Position numbers and translations under genes: made by a program. DNA of 64,000 nt from Phoenix dactylifera (lineage: Eukaryota > Streptophyta > Magnoliopsida > Arecales > Arecaceae): the NCBI RefSeq assembly GCF_009389715.1, contig NC_052404.1:7834745-7898744 (forward strand), read 5' to 3'. The stretch's first letter is position 1; every line of letters begins with the position of its first letter. Positions 19,134-32,800 of this stretch are shown here, piece by piece. The notes under the pieces were generated by a model. The model did no database searches, had not been told where the DNA came from, and saw only the letters and a program-made list of their open reading frames with translations.

Positions 19134-19925
19134 ATGGTGAGTGGCGGCGAGGTGAAACTCTTCGGAATGTGGGCAAGTCCTGCAGTTCGTCGAGTCGAGT
19201 GGGCCTTGAAGCTGAAGGGGATCAAGTATGAGTACGTCGAAGAAGACATCTCGAACAAGAGCGGAGCTCTCGTCCAGTACAATCCAATCAATAAGCAAGT
19301 CCCCGTGCTTCTCCACAACGGGAAGCCGATCGTCGAATCCCTCGTCATCCTTGAATATATTGATGAGGTCTGGAAGCATCACCCCATCTTGCCGAAGGAT
19401 CCTTATGAACGAGCCATGGCTCGTTTCTGGGCCGCATACAGTGAAGACAAGGTAGCACTAATGGTAGTTGTCCTGTGCTTCCTCTTTAGCATGGTTACAT
19501 CAGCAGAACTTAATTGAGATGCCTCTATACTTTCCATTGCTTTTCTTGTTCTTCTCCTTTTGCAGTGTCGGGACGCAGTGAGAAGAGTCTTCTTTGCAGA
19601 AGGAGGGGAGCGTGCGAAAGCTATCGAATGTTTGGAGGAGACTCTGAGAGCACTCGATGGGGAGCTCGAGGGAAAGGAGTTCTTTGGCGGAGAGAATATT
19701 GGATTCTCGGACTTGGTTTTGGGCTGGATGGCTTTCTGGTTAGGGGTGTCGGAAGAGGTTGCTTCCTTTGAGGTGTTGGATCCTAAGAAGTTTCCATGGT
19801 TTACTTCATGGATTGATAACTTCCTCCAAGTTCCTGCGATCAAAGAGAACCTTCCACCTCGTGACAAGACGGTGGCGTTTTTTCATGGCTATCGCCGGCT
19901 TCACTTGGCTGCACCAAACTGTTAG
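19134..19925 (+). CDS. Tau-class glutathione S-transferase, gene 2 of 3
   Basis: Exons 19134-19451 and 19566-19925, a short 114 bp phase-0 intron, 225 aa. The role is as for the family: cytosolic glutathione conjugation in detoxification. Ser15 is the presumed catalytic residue, but the motif reads ASPAV where most tau enzymes have SPF, as both neighbours do. The glutathione-site motifs QVPV and [10 protein letters not shown] are kept, as is [10 protein letters not shown] at the start of the helical domain. I chose the ATG at 19134 because the upstream in-frame TTG at 19122 is not a plant start. The C-terminal half (exon 2) is the most diverged of the three copies. No stop or frameshift is seen, so it is probably functional. 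Confidence 0.94.
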
Positions 19926-20460
19926 GCTGCCCTCCCCACTCAGCCATGCACGAGTTAGGATTATTCTGTAACGAGTGGCAAGCTGTAAAAGCCGCACGAA
20001 TTGCAGCGGCTCATGTTCAAAGCTTGAGCTGGATATCGCATCCAGAATGAGATATGAACTCAATTTGAATAGTATATGGTTTGCCTCAATTTGAGCGGCC
20101 ATATCTTGTCATGTATTCATCCATTGGACCGCCATTCAATTCATGTTAGATAGCATATACGAAGGCAAGATACAGAATGAAGGCAAAATTCCAAGTAATT
20201 ATTCCATGTATCCTCCCACATGAGACATATAGATTGACCATAAGATACAAATTTTAAGTGCCACATGTTCAGATACGGCATGCAACAAAAAAATCTATTT
20301 CCTATACAACATAAAACACATCCAAATATATCAATGTACATATATTATTTTCGCAGCTCAAAAGTGATATATAATGGTAATCCCTAATGAATGAGATATC
20401 AAAGACTCATCTGAATAGTTTGATCATACGATAATTCTTCTTTAATTGTACGAGAATTCT
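19926..20460. other. 3' flank of the second GST gene
   Basis: AT-leaning DNA, probably 3' UTR and then intergenic. No exon is recognised. Confidence 0.45.
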
Positions 20461-20872
20461 TGTTGATGAAGATGATGTATGCATATATACAGACACACAC
20501 ATATGTTAGGGTTCATCTATAGTATACCATGTTCAGAATATTATGAAGGAACCGGACATGATAATTTTTTGTCATCTAGCTCAAGCAAGAACCAAAGCCC
20601 AAGATCTTTGTTCATGAAGATGATGTATGCGCGCGCGCGCGCGCGCGCGCGCACACACACACATGTTAGGGTTCATCTATAGTATACCATGTTCAGAATA
20701 TCACGAAGGAACCGGATAGGATAATTTTCTGTCATCCAGCTCAAGCAAGAACCAAAGCCCAAGATCTTTGTTCATAAAGATGATGTGTATATATATATAT
20801 ATATATATACACACACATACATACATACACACACGTGTTAGGGTTTACCTATAGTACACCATCTTCAGAATA
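20461..20872. repeat. Three-copy tandem repeat with a microsatellite in each copy
   Basis: Units start near 20465, 20611 and 20771 with (C)ATGAAGATGATGTATGC or close variants. Each is followed by a dinucleotide tract and then GTTAGGGTTCATCTATAGTA and CAGAATAT. Copies 1 and 2 also share GAACCGGA, GACATGATAATTTT or variants, and CAAGCAAGAACCAAAGCCC. The tract is TA/CA-like in copy 1, (GC)n then (CA)n in copy 2, and (TA)n then (CA)n in copy 3. The copies run about 146 and 160 bp apart; the third is partial. Confidence 0.9.
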
Positions 20873-22750
20873 TGGTGTACAAGAGCACTGCATGTGGTGT
20901 GCTGACTCGCGTGAATCACATGGGAATCCATTGTTAAGTTGGTGGGCTGTGGCAGGTAGGCCAATCATTTCTCTCATATGACCCACATGTCATCGTGCAC
21001 CGTCGAGAGTGGGTTGGTGGTCAAGTCTGGTTGGCAAGCTGGTTTAGGCGGAAACCTCCTGCCGGGGCCCTTCGTAAAGTGGCGGGCAACCACGTGCGTT
21101 TGGGACAGCGATCTCCCCCCTGCGCATGCTCGCACGGATACCATCTGAACCACACAACCATCACCTGCTCCCCTTGCAAGTCTCAAAGGACCCATCAAAA
21201 GCAAATTTATCTTGACATTAATTAGTGGTGATGCTGCTTAAATTCAAATCCCAGGACAGTAGCTTTAATGGCTATTGGTACCGGTCACTAATGCACTACC
21301 ATCATGTGGTTGGCATTCCTCACCACAGTGGAGGAGGTGATGCCTTTCAAAGCCCTGCAGGATTTCGTTGGCGTGGGATTTTTGGTCCAAGCAGATTTTC
21401 TTCGTTGGATTGTGACCAGCATGAACAAACAAAACAAAACAAAACAAAAACAAAAAAAAAAAAATTCTCAAGGTGCAAACCTTTTTTTTTTCCGTTCATA
21501 TTTGAAGAATACGGATACATTCAATAAAATTAAAAAATAAAATATTTTGGAATGCTCGGAACAGATCTTCATCGTCAGCCTATACGGTATATGGCTGGCC
21601 ACATAGTAAAGTCTGTCAACTTGAAAGAAAAGGAAGGACAACACTTAGTATGTTTCAAACTTTTTTATTTTTCTCTCAAAAAACTACTTTTATTACCCAA
21701 ACTATCAGAATTCGTGCACAAATGCACCCGCTGTAAAGTCTGTATTCCATCATCCGGCAGCTGAACAAATGCAGGCAGATAAGGGACAGAAATTGAGACT
21801 TGCAATAAGACATAGCCTTGGATTGGTCGCTGCTGTTCAAACCTTTTATCTTTTTTCCTGGTAAACTCCGTACAGCATTCGTTTCTTTTCATTAGTAAAG
21901 CTTGGGCGGCTTCAGACTCCCTTTTCCTCAAAAAAAGATACTTTTGGGAAAAGCAATGTTGTTATGTCGTCTAGAAGAATGAAGAACAACGAAGATCTGG
22001 CGTAAAGCTAAATGACAAAACGCAAACCACTTCGAATGGTCCTTCTATTTGTTTGGTAGCATAAAAGAATATAACAAAATGTTTTTCTGCCCATAAGTTT
22101 GCCCTTCATGATACTTGGGAATCTGCCGACATAAGCAACAAAACAAGAAGAACATGTAGATGCTTGAATTTTAATCATATGAGCTCCATCCAGCACAAAC
22201 TTGATGCTTATTAACTGGAGACCTGAAATAAACTTCCATATTCTGATTCATTACTTTCACATTATCTATAACACAAGTCAGTGCACCATACCTGACCAGT
22301 TGTTGAATGGAAGAGTCTCACAAGATTACAGGCGTCTTGCCGCTGCTTGCCAAGTATAAACATCTGAAGCTAGAAAATTTTTTAGATATTTAGTTAAACA
22401 TGTATGAGAAGAGACCCTTCTCCCAAGACGACCCGAATGAATAGAAAACTGAGAAAAATAACTAATGGAAACACACAGTTTCTTTATAAAAGACTTTATT
22501 GGTGAATTACAGAAGTTTTCAAAATTCAGGTAGGTAAATAAATGAAGATGAGTCTTTTACCGATAGTATAAATGGAAAGGATTCCAGAGATACTGAGAGA
22601 TAAGTATATCAGGACAAAAGGCCGGCAAAGTCTTTGAGAGGAAAGAGTAGTCCATAGGAACAAACAAATACACCAACAACTAAAGAAAAGAAAATCAGCA
22701 TATGCCTGCTTACAAATACGGTTCTGCAGCAACAACCTCTACGAGCAGCA
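20873..22750. other. Intergenic between GST genes 2 and 3
   Basis: About 1.9 kb without a recognised gene. A GC-rich patch at 20995-21180 contains the G-box core CACGTG near 21092. Several open frames of 70-100 codons on both strands have no domain. Confidence 0.45.
22485..22492 (+). promoter_or_regulatory. Possible TATA box of the third GSTU gene
   Basis: TATAAAAG lies about 260 bp upstream of the ATG at 22751. If used, the 5' leader would be about 230 bp. No closer TATA match is obvious. Confidence 0.3.
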
Positions 22751-24575
22751 ATGGCAGAAGCAGAGGTAAAGCTATTGGGGACCTGGTCGAGCCCATTTGT
22801 CCTACGGATCAAATGGGCACTCAAACTGAAGGGGGTCGAATATGATTTCATAGAAGAAGATCTCCAAAACAAGAGTCCATTGCTGTTGAAGTATAATCCT
22901 GTTCATAAGAAGGTTCCTGTGCTTGTTCATGATGGGAAATCAATTGCTGAATCATATGTCATCCTTGAATACATTGATGAGACATGGAAAGAGAATCCCA
23001 TCCTCCCAGAAGATCCTTATCAGAGGGCCATGGCACGTTTCTGGTCTAAATTTGGAGATGAGAAGGTAATAGTGACATCTGCCCCTTATTATTGATGCCT
23101 TAAACAATGCTAATCTGTAAATGATTTGTTTGTGGTACATATTATAGACCATCAGGGCCCATGATTTCCTATTCAAATTGTTATAGCGAAAAGTGATGAA
23201 CTGAGGATATATATGGGTACAACCATCAGACAATGCTTAATCCTAGCTAGGGTGTACGAGAAATTTGGCAGGAAGTCATTATGAGTGATAATTTAGATAG
23301 GGGTAAAAAACTGCACCTTCCACAGCATTATAGCATGAAAGACTTGGAAATGGATAAGAGAATTCAGAAGTGGGAGAAATGTAGGAGAAATAAGCACACA
23401 AGCATTCATACCCAATGTTAGAAATTCAGAAACAGCAAAACCACCATAAACCACATGTAACAACTAAAAACTGAGTAAGGTCACTGGGTTGGACCTATTA
23501 CAAAATTTTAGTAAGGTCATCAGTCATCACAGACACAAATTGACCAGATCTTGTCATGATTTCCATGAATGAACATTAAAAAGGACATTAAAAGGTCTGA
23601 TGAACCAGAAAAAAGCATCCATAATTTTAGGCATCCCACCATTTCATATCTAGTGACACTAACATGTATTTTTATTCACCCCATTGACTTATGATGACAT
23701 TAACATCTAATAAGGAAAATATATGAGGAAATTCCTATGTTTTACATTAAGTGTACCTTAATGTTACCCCATCAGACAGGACAAGAAGAGAATGTCAAAA
23801 GAGCAAAACTCTCCTGGAACTCATGGACAATAAAAAATGACAGGTTTCTTCACAAGGGAGGTCTAGGCATCCCTCCAAACATTCCAAAGAAGTAGGGGGG
23901 AAAAAGCAATCAAGATTTTTTTGGCTACCATGTAATATCTTGAATTAGATGGAGAAAGCAGTCTCCGTTAGCATAAAGTCAGGTCTTGGTTTACCAATAT
24001 TGGGAATTGAAAGTTGGCTCACAGAACAATCTTCTCCAGAAATTAATGAAATTTTTCCTATGAAAGCAAGACTGACCAATGCCATTGTCCATGAACATAT
24101 CTACAGCTGTCTTATGCGCCCCGCTGTGTTTAAAATTCTATCAATTTTGCTTCTCATGATTATTTTGTTTGCATTCTAACTTTGACAAAACAATTGCTCT
24201 TTGTGGCAGTTTCTGCCTTCTATGTGGAAATTTTTCATCTCACAAGGGGAAAAGAGAGAGGAAGCACTTGTATCTGCTTCAGAAAACTTAAAGATCTTGG
24301 AAGGGGAGCTTAAAGGAAAAAAGTTTTTTAATGGAGAAACACTTGGATTTGCAGATATATCACTCGGTTGGATTGTAGACACGGTCAGCTTGTTGGAAGA
24401 AATTATGGAGTTAAAGATGATTGATGAGCAAAGGTATCCATCACTTTCTGCATGGATGAAAAATTTCTCCGACTTTCCTGGCATAAAAGACAGCTTCCCA
24501 CCACAAGAGAGAATGCTTACCAAATACCGTACGCTCCGTGAAGCTTATTTTGCAACAACAAGGGGGACAAACTGA
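22751..24575 (+). CDS. Tau-class glutathione S-transferase, gene 3 of 3
   Basis: Exons 22751-23065 and 24210-24575, a phase-0 intron of 1,144 bp, 226 aa. It is a cytosolic glutathione transferase of the plant detoxification family. Ser14 in GTWSSPF is the presumed catalytic residue. The glutathione-site segments KKVPV and [10 protein letters not shown] are present, and the helical domain starts at [10 protein letters not shown]. The stretch [18 protein letters not shown] is nearly the same as in gene 1, so genes 1 and 3 look closer to each other than to gene 2 in exon 1. Exon 2 contains [20 protein letters not shown], also close to gene 1. All key positions and splice sites are intact. The + orientation and shared intron site indicate origin by tandem duplication. 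Confidence 0.95.
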
Positions 24576-25498
24576 ACTTGCTGCACTTTGTGAATTCCAT
24601 AATAAGTCAACTTGCATGCCAGCACCAGGGTGAAGCCTAATTTTCTCTCAACTTAAATACATGAAGTGTTGGAAGGATGCTATATATATATATATATATG
24701 TATTTCCTTTGCTGCTCCTGACCCAAATTCTACGATAGTTAAATCCCCTGCATGGAATTATCACTTCATAAGCATATCTAATTACGTGCAAAAGACTGCT
24801 TAAGCATATTCCCAGCATCAATTCTTAAGAGAACATGCATGAAAAAATGATGGTGTAATCAGAACAGGTGGGCAACATGCAAGATCAATAAAAAAAAATT
24901 GTACTAGCATTAACAGTTTTAGTGTAGTCCTGCTGCTAGCATTTAACAGTTTTAGAAACATGAATCATAGTATTACGATATCTAACCTGTTTCCAAGCTG
25001 CCTTCTTTCTAATCTGCTCCCATTAACTCTGACACACTGAAGTTTAAGCAAAATAAATAATCATCATTTCTTCCATCAAATCTCATACTTGCTCCCACTC
25101 CAATTCCACCTCATGCTTATGGATGACCAATGCTTACAATCAATTGATAAAGGGATGCCACCTAATTGAAAAACAAGCATCTGCAAATCTGCTTCATCAT
25201 TTTCATTTTTTTAAATTGGTATGAATTCAGTCACTTTTGCCACCTACATTCTTGGTAATGGATTAACTTACACAAAATTTCACAAATGTAATCCAACTCT
25301 TCGATTAAGATTACAGGACAAAAGACTGTCCATATACGGATAGCCCTTTTGATTTTCAAAATTTTCTCTATTATTTGTATAAAAACCAATTAAGTGAATC
25401 TTCACTAAGTAAAGTCAGAACTCTCCATCTGCCCTATTAGTATTTTGAATTCTACATGTCTGAAAAAATCAGTCCTAAGCATAGAAAAAAAAGGTTTG
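24576..25498. other. Intergenic between GST gene 3 and the PPR pseudogene
   Basis: AT-rich DNA with a short (TA)n run near 24683. It probably holds the 3' UTR of GST gene 3. No gene is recognised. Confidence 0.45.
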
Positions 25499-28113
25499 TC
25501 ACCAGTAATCACCAAAACTGAAAATTCCATCCTTGAATCGATGAAAGTGACTAGCATCTCGGACCAATATTTCTCTCTGGACAACTTTTGATATGTATTT
25601 GCTTGCCGTGTGGCAATCTCCACACTTCTGAATGTTCATTACCTGCAATTGCGTTCCAGGCTTTGTATTTAACAACCCAAAAGCTTTAGAGCCTCTCACT
25701 GTGTGTGCATAGCATATATCCCTTATTGTCCTCTTCCACGTCCTTCAGGACAAAGTTCTTATTAGGAATATATCCTTCCTTAGCCATCAATCCATCAAGT
25801 CTTTCTAACAGCTGATGCACCTCCTTAGAATGTTCCAGCAATTGATCCCCAGTCCAAAAAACATGCACCTTATTTCTGATTTCTATCCAGCTAAATCCTG
25901 GATCTTTCTTCATTTTATTTATCTTTCATGGATTTCCTCATCTTACTAACAATATCCCACTTCCCTATAGATGCATTTATATTTGATACATGAACATAAT
26001 AGCCAGTGTTTTCTGAATATGAGGCCATAATTCTTTTAGCAACATGCTCAGCCATCTTAGTTTCACCAGAGACTCTACAGGCACTGAGTAGAGCTCCCCA
26101 TAATTTATGTCAGTTCAAATGGCATTTCTTCAATGAAAGTTTCTGCCTCTAATTTCCAAAAACACCAAGCAGATCAACCATGCAAACATAGTGTTCCATT
26201 TTGGGCATGATATTATAGTCTTTCTCCATCCTCTTAAAATACATCTTACCTACTTTGACTAAACCAGCATGGATACATGCATACATGACAGCGATAAATG
26301 CGACATTGTCTGGTCTTAGACCCATATCTTTCATCCTCCGAAATGTTCTCAAGGCCTTCTCATCTTGACCATACATACCACAGGCACACACCAAAGAGGT
26401 CCACAACACAAGGTGCTTGGTATTCATATGTTCAAAGACACGGACTGCATAATCTAAACTGCCACACTTGAGTACATTTCAATCAGAGCATTCCAAACTG
26501 GAACATCACTGTTTAAACCAAGTTTGAAAATGCAACCATGGATCTTTTGCTCTTGTTGCTGCGACAAAGGAGCATGCAGACAAGATGCCCAATATTGTTG
26601 CCATGTCCAGATTTGGTCCCTTGACCTTCATTTGGTTCAACAGTTTGAACGCTAAATTGCAATTACCATTCTGGACACACCCAGATATAATAGTATTCCA
26701 ACGTACTGCATCAGGGGTTCCCATGCTCACAAACACTTTCAATGCATCTTCTAATCTAGCACATTTTTAGGTACATGTCAAGAGCATTGCTGATAAACAA
26801 ATTTGTAACAGAGTCAGGTCTTACTTCCAACTCTTTCATAGACTTAAAAAAGGTCTGTCTCTTCACCAAAAAAATCCCCTGTTAACAAAATCACTAACCA
26901 GTGAATCCCATGAAAAAGAGTCCCTATAATCCATCTGATCAAACACTTTCCATGACATGAAAAAATTTCCTCCCTTTGAATCCATAGCTATAAGAACACT
27001 CAGAACCACAATATCGCATCCATACCACTTCCTTATCATGTAATCTTGAACTGAACCACCAAGTTTTTAGTCACTGATATCATGAGGAACATGAAGAACA
27101 GTTGTGATTGTCACGAGATCCAGTTTTGATCAAATCATCATCTCTTGAAACAGCTCCAAAGCCATGTCAAAGCCACCAAACTAGTAATATCCATCAATCA
27201 TGGTATACCAAGAAACAGTGTCCCTCCCCATCATCACATCAAAAATTCTTTGAGCATCAGTTAAATTCTCAAATTGCAGTACATGGAAAAAATAAGGCCA
27301 TTTTCACTAGTCTATCCTCCTCGATCTTTATCTTATATACAAGCCGATGAATCATTCCACCCTCTTCAACAGCCCCAAGACCTCCATAGGCCGGAAAGAC
27401 ACCCTCCACTGTGGAACAATCTTGAATCAGACCAGTAACTTTGATTCCCCCTAAACATCCACAGTTTTCTCCCATTCCTCGTGCACATTATTTCCAGGCG
27501 AAGCAATGTCTCTGTGATGCATTCCATCGAACACCTTCCCAGCCTCATTTAAGGAACCGACCCTCGCTTACATATCACTCAAAGAATTTCTGATGTACAA
27601 ATCAGAACCCAATCCAACTTCTAAAACGTGCTCGTGGATTCTCCGGCCTAGCTCGAGATCGGCCGAGCCAGAACAGGCGCCAAGAACTGAGGGGAAGGTG
27701 AAGGCATTGTGGGCCAATTTCATCCCCCGTAGCTCGATATAGTAATCCAGAGCTTCCGAGAATATGCCAATCTGCATTCGAGCTCGAATCAAAGAATTCC
27801 GGATGAAGACGTTGTTCTTGGAATAGCGAGTCGAGATGAAGACCGACCGAAAGGCAGCGGGGTTCCGGAGCTCCAAGTACTCGGCGATGAGCTTGCTAGA
27901 GCAGAAGCGCGGCCAGAGTAGGTAGGAGGTGATGAGCAGAGAGTGGATTTGGTGGAGCTCACGAGGAGTTTTGAGAAGCGAGAGGGCTTTGGTGAGGCAT
28001 GAGGAGAGGTTTATCGAGACTGGGGCGGGGCAAGTGAAATATTTATGGGTTTGTGGGGGGAGAGAGAGCTGCTTAGTTACGCGTGCTCTTGATCGTAAGC
28101 GTATAAGAATCAA
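25499..28113 (-). pseudogene. Decayed DYW-type pentatricopeptide repeat gene (At3g03580-like)
   Basis: Pentatricopeptide proteins of this class act in organelles, commonly in C-to-U RNA editing. Reading 3' to 5' on the + strand, homology is continuous but split over frames. 28113-27568 covers the N-terminus and first repeats (TPRELHQIHSLL, NAFTFPSVLGACSGSADLE) and stops at a TAA replacing a residue in a DMYxR-like motif. Further repeat fragments lie at about 26770-27100, 26742-26506 and 26427-26149 (WTSLVCACGMYGQDEKAL, RPDNVAFIAVMYACIHAGLV). The E/E+ region is at 25913-25686 (DPGFSWIEI) and the DYW domain at 25699-25499 (CGDCHTASKYISK, ending GDYW then stop). At least several stops and frameshifts separate these. 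The N-terminal text resembles Arabidopsis At3g03580 as I remember it; treat the orthology as tentative. Sequencing errors cannot explain so many breaks. Confidence 0.88.
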
Positions 28114-29890
28114 GGTCTTGAAACGACGTTGGAAGGCGGAGGTTCAGCAGACATTTTTGTGTGCCGCTGATAGTAACGTAATTGACACCTCTCAGGTACA
28201 AACCTGGACATGACGCCGTCAAATTTCCAGATGAAAAATATTTATAAGTTCTTTATTTTAATCTTGAGTTAGTTTGCTGATCATTGGCCAAAGCTCGGAG
28301 TGGCCCGATCTATTTGAAATTTGATATTTTTTTTATCTAGACTCGATTTGCAATAAACTTTACTTATAAATTCCAAAACTCCAAATTTTATACAGAAACC
28401 CGAATATTTTGTGGGAGTTATGGTAGGGCTAAAATTGGATTGATCATGAATAAGCAATATATCCATATCCATATTTATTTTATTTAATAAATATAGATAT
28501 AAATATAAATATTAGCTGGATGCAAATTTTTTATTTATATTCGAATAGATTTAGACATAAAAATAGATCTAAACAGATATTATCTAATCCACTTGTATCC
28601 CAACTCATCGTGAACAAATTTTATTTTATATTTTGATTGGATCAATATATATATATATAAATTCTTAATTCATGAGACCCGTGTTTAATGGGTTATGTAC
28701 CAGCTACTTAGGTTTATAAAAAAAAATTCAAATGTATCTCTAATTTTATAGTATCATTTCTATCTTTAAGTTTGAAATTTTATTCCACTTCTATTTTTTT
28801 CCCCCCCACATGCTAGGGTAGCAACTTACCATTTTTTGTAAATTTTTTTATCTAAATGCTCTTAAATCCAAACTTTTCCATACTTGGTTTATACATTAGA
28901 TCATGCATATCGCTTGTGCAAAAGAAATTATGAATTATTTTGAACTTATCTTTCTAATATCATAATCTATATATTTATACTATCTTTATATCCTATTTTT
29001 CCAATATTGTCTCTCTTTCTATATTTTTATTGTAAATTTAATAAATTATTATTTTAACTATAAAACAGCCATTATTTTTTGACAAAAATATATTTCAAAA
29101 AACTTCATATAACTCTTTTGTAATGCAACTCGACGATTGACTTTTTCCCCAAAGATATTAATGTAAAGATAATAAAAAAATAAAATAACTACTATTGATG
29201 TTCATGGTCAAAAATTTAGCAATAGGGACATTACCACAAAAAAAAACATAGATATAAATACATGTTAAAAATAAAAAAAAATTCTTTCCTTCTTCTTTTA
29301 GGTTGAGAACGGCTAATATTTACCAATTTTTACCATCCATTTTATCTCTCTGAATTTTAGTCTTCATATCGAAGCGGCAAAAAATGGTACTAATCAAGCA
29401 AGCATTCGATTTTTTTAAAAAAATATGGAATATATAATTTAAATTTTATTATGCATGATTTTTGAAGTTCCCATCCGCAAAGATTTTAAGCTAGTGGACT
29501 GGATTTTTTTTTTTTTTTTGGTTGTTGAATATGCACCTTTTCAAGGTGCTGTATAAATGGACTAGACTTCCACACTGTAAGTATCCGTAGTTAATCTCAG
29601 AGGCAAGAATAATTTTTCATGGAAATTATTTATGTTTTTACACAATACAAGAAGATGATTCCGGCACCTCGCGTGTACCAAACGCTGCCTCTCAGGTGAG
29701 GCCCACCTTGCCGTTCGTGTTTTTAGGGCTCTTTTCGCCCTGTTCCCGCCCCATACTCCTTTCTCTATAGAGCCCGTCTGACACCCGGCAAATCCCATCC
29801 TTTAGCTTTATCATTAGTCTCTCCCAACCCTCCCACCCGCCTCCTCCTCTCTCTTCCTGGCGATAAAGCGGTAGGGTTTCGGATTCCGCC
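28114..29890. other. Intergenic between the PPR pseudogene and NUP214
   Basis: About 1.8 kb. The part at 28440-28680 is an AT-rich stretch with GGATATAGATAT-like words on the minus strand, related in texture to 56640-56940, probably an AT-rich MITE. The 110 bases before 29891 are GC-richer and probably hold the NUP214 leader. Minus-strand open frames at 29562-30190 overlap exon 1 and are shadows. Confidence 0.45.
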
Positions 29891-32800
29891 ATGGCAGAAG
29901 AGCCCGAGGACCATCTCATCCGCCTCGAAGAAGAGATCGAAGGCGACCGAGGCGGCACTACGGACTTCGTCTTCTCCCGCATTGGCGAATCCGTCCCTCT
30001 GAAGCCCTCCGATTCCGGTTTCGATCTCCAGAACCCTCCGTCGCGGCCCCTGGCGGTCTCCGAGCGGTTTGGCGTGCTCTTTCTCGCCCACTCTGAAGGT
30101 CCCATTCCGTCCCTCTATCTCATTGATGCCCATCTTTCCTTCTTTCTGCTGAACCAGGGTTCTTGGTTTATTAGGGTTTCTTGTTGCCAAGACTCAGGAT
30201 GTCATTGGGTTAGCAAAGGAGATCAAGGAGAAGGGGAAGGGCCCTTGTGTTCAGAATTCGAGTGTCGTGGATGTGCGGATTGGAAGGGTTTCGATTCTTG
30301 CGCTTTCTGGGGATTCTTCAACTCTCGCTGCTACTGTTGGGGGAGAGATTCACTTGTTCTCTGTTCCGTCACTTCTTGAAAAGGTCGCCTTTTGCTTTTT
30401 CTTCCGTTTAAAGTTTGTAAAGCTTAGATGTTTGCACTGCACGCCTTGTAATAAGCTGATATTTATCCGTTTCATTACTAATCTCAACACCTAATTCGAC
30501 CCAAAAGAACTCGAACCAACTCTTTTTCCCTCTCTTCCCGCCTCTCTCTTTAAATCCCATTGCGGTTAAATCTCAAAGAAGACCCATACAAACCGAAAAT
30601 CTTATCTATTACTGGTATCCATCATGTTCTGCTAACTGGAGCACATATTTCTTTTTTTTTTTCTTTTTAGTTAACGAACCATGAACTTTAATGCCAAGTC
30701 TAATTTGATTGAAAGACCAACTTATTGAATGCTATCTCATATTGAGTTCATTAGTGATGTTTTTGATTTTGGGAAGGCATATATTATTATTTCCCGAGCC
30801 CTTTCAGGTTAGTTGAGTGCTTCTATTCCCTAGTAGAATATTGTTTTACCCCAATTAGAGTTAGTTATTAAACTTACTCTTGCAGTAGTTGGTCCATCTA
30901 ATTAACAAACCAGATAAACCAGCTAGATTTGTGTGAATACCGGAATGATTTATACTTAGGTAGTTACTCAGGTAATTGGGAAAATACACAAGTACATCCA
31001 TGTGTATCTATATATGCATTATAAGTTTAGTTTTGAAACAAATATTTATACCTAAACATGCATCACTTATTGATCTTGCATGTTTTATGATGAGTCATCT
31101 GACCTTTTTCACTTCAAAAAAAGTTCTTTTTTTAACCTACAGTGGATTTATTGTAGATTGACCTCTGTTCCAGTTTGGATCCAAGCTTTTAGCTTCCGAT
31201 GCACCTAAAAATAAGTTTTAAGGTCCTCTTTCTACCTGAATAAATTCATAATAAAAACCACTTTGTTTCATATCAAACATTTTGCTCAAATTATCTGATG
31301 AGAGCTCGATAATTTGGTCTTTCCATGCCTCAGTGAGTCACGTGATAAAGAAACTTACTCATTTTGGAATTCTGAAGAGTGGGACTCTGACTATAGTTCT
31401 TACAGGCCATTGAAATTAGAGAGGAATCATGCCTTGCTACCAGGTGATGTTGCAACATGAAGGAACAACTACATATGACATTCTAGTCCTTTTGGGTCGT
31501 CAACCATACGTTTGTGAGATTAAAATGAAATGATGAAAATAAATATTAATTATTACATAAAAAGTGACTATAGTATTTGAATTTGTTAAACCCAGCTTCA
31601 AAATTATTATGGAGCAATTTAATCCAACCCCGGTCTAAAAAACTGGCTCAGGGTCTTAACGTTCCTTTTGCTGTCAGACTTTGTTATATACCATTAATAT
31701 TTTCTTCATACTATACTTGTTTGATGGTTATGCCTTTGGATTTTATCACTTTACTAGTACATGCCTCAAGCACAATGAAGCATTGCTGTGGAATATAAGC
31801 AAACATCTTGTGTTAGGCCGATGTCTTAGGTACAGTTCACCAATCATTGTTGGAGGATCTGTTACTGGATACCGTAACTTCTTGAAACAGTTTATGTTGT
31901 GTGGGCTAAATAATATGACAAATCTTATTCTTTTGTGGATATAATAGTTCTGCTGTAAAGGACAGCATCACGTAATTCATAGGTCACCTCCTTTGTTCTG
32001 GTAAATTATTTGCTCCCTGTGGATTGACTATGGTTCATTGCCCTTTTTGAATTCTATTTTTCATCAAGGAGGAAGCTTTCTTTCTTCCACCTCTCTTCCA
32101 CTGAAAATGTATGCCGTGACATTTTTGTGGGAATGCCTACTCTTGAGATGGTGTTATCTCACTTTTCACATTTATTTGTTTTGATTTTTTTATTAATTGT
32201 TAATAGTTGTAACTTGATGTGTTAACCCACTATCAACTAGGTCTCTGACTACATTAGTGTGCCTCTTAGCATCATTTGATGTGCTTGATAAGAACATGTT
32301 GGTATTATATTACTTAAACTGCTTTTTATTTTTTGTCCAACCTTGGTGTAGGAACAAGAGCCATCATTTTCATGTTCTATCAAGAAATCCAGCATTGTTA
32401 AAGACTTGAAGTGGAAAAAAAATGCTGAGGAATCTTTTGTTGTCCTTTCAAGTCATGGCTTGCTATACCGTGGACATCTCAAGGAGCAACTGAAGGATGT
32501 AATGGACAATGTTGATGCTGGTTTGTTTTATTCCTAGAAAAAAATAATTTTTGTGATATCAGATCTTCTCGTTATGATCCTGATTTTCTTTTATCCGAAA
32601 TCCTTTTTTAAACTCAGATTGGTTCAGCTATAATTAATTTTATTTATATTTCAATTTTTATGGATTGCTTCAGGTCTACTTAATTAAACTATGACCTAGA
32701 TGAACTTAGTTCAAGTGAGAATAATATGTTTTCACATGTTCACATCATAAATTTCAGTACGCATTTTTACTTCAGATGTTGATGACGGATGACTGATATT

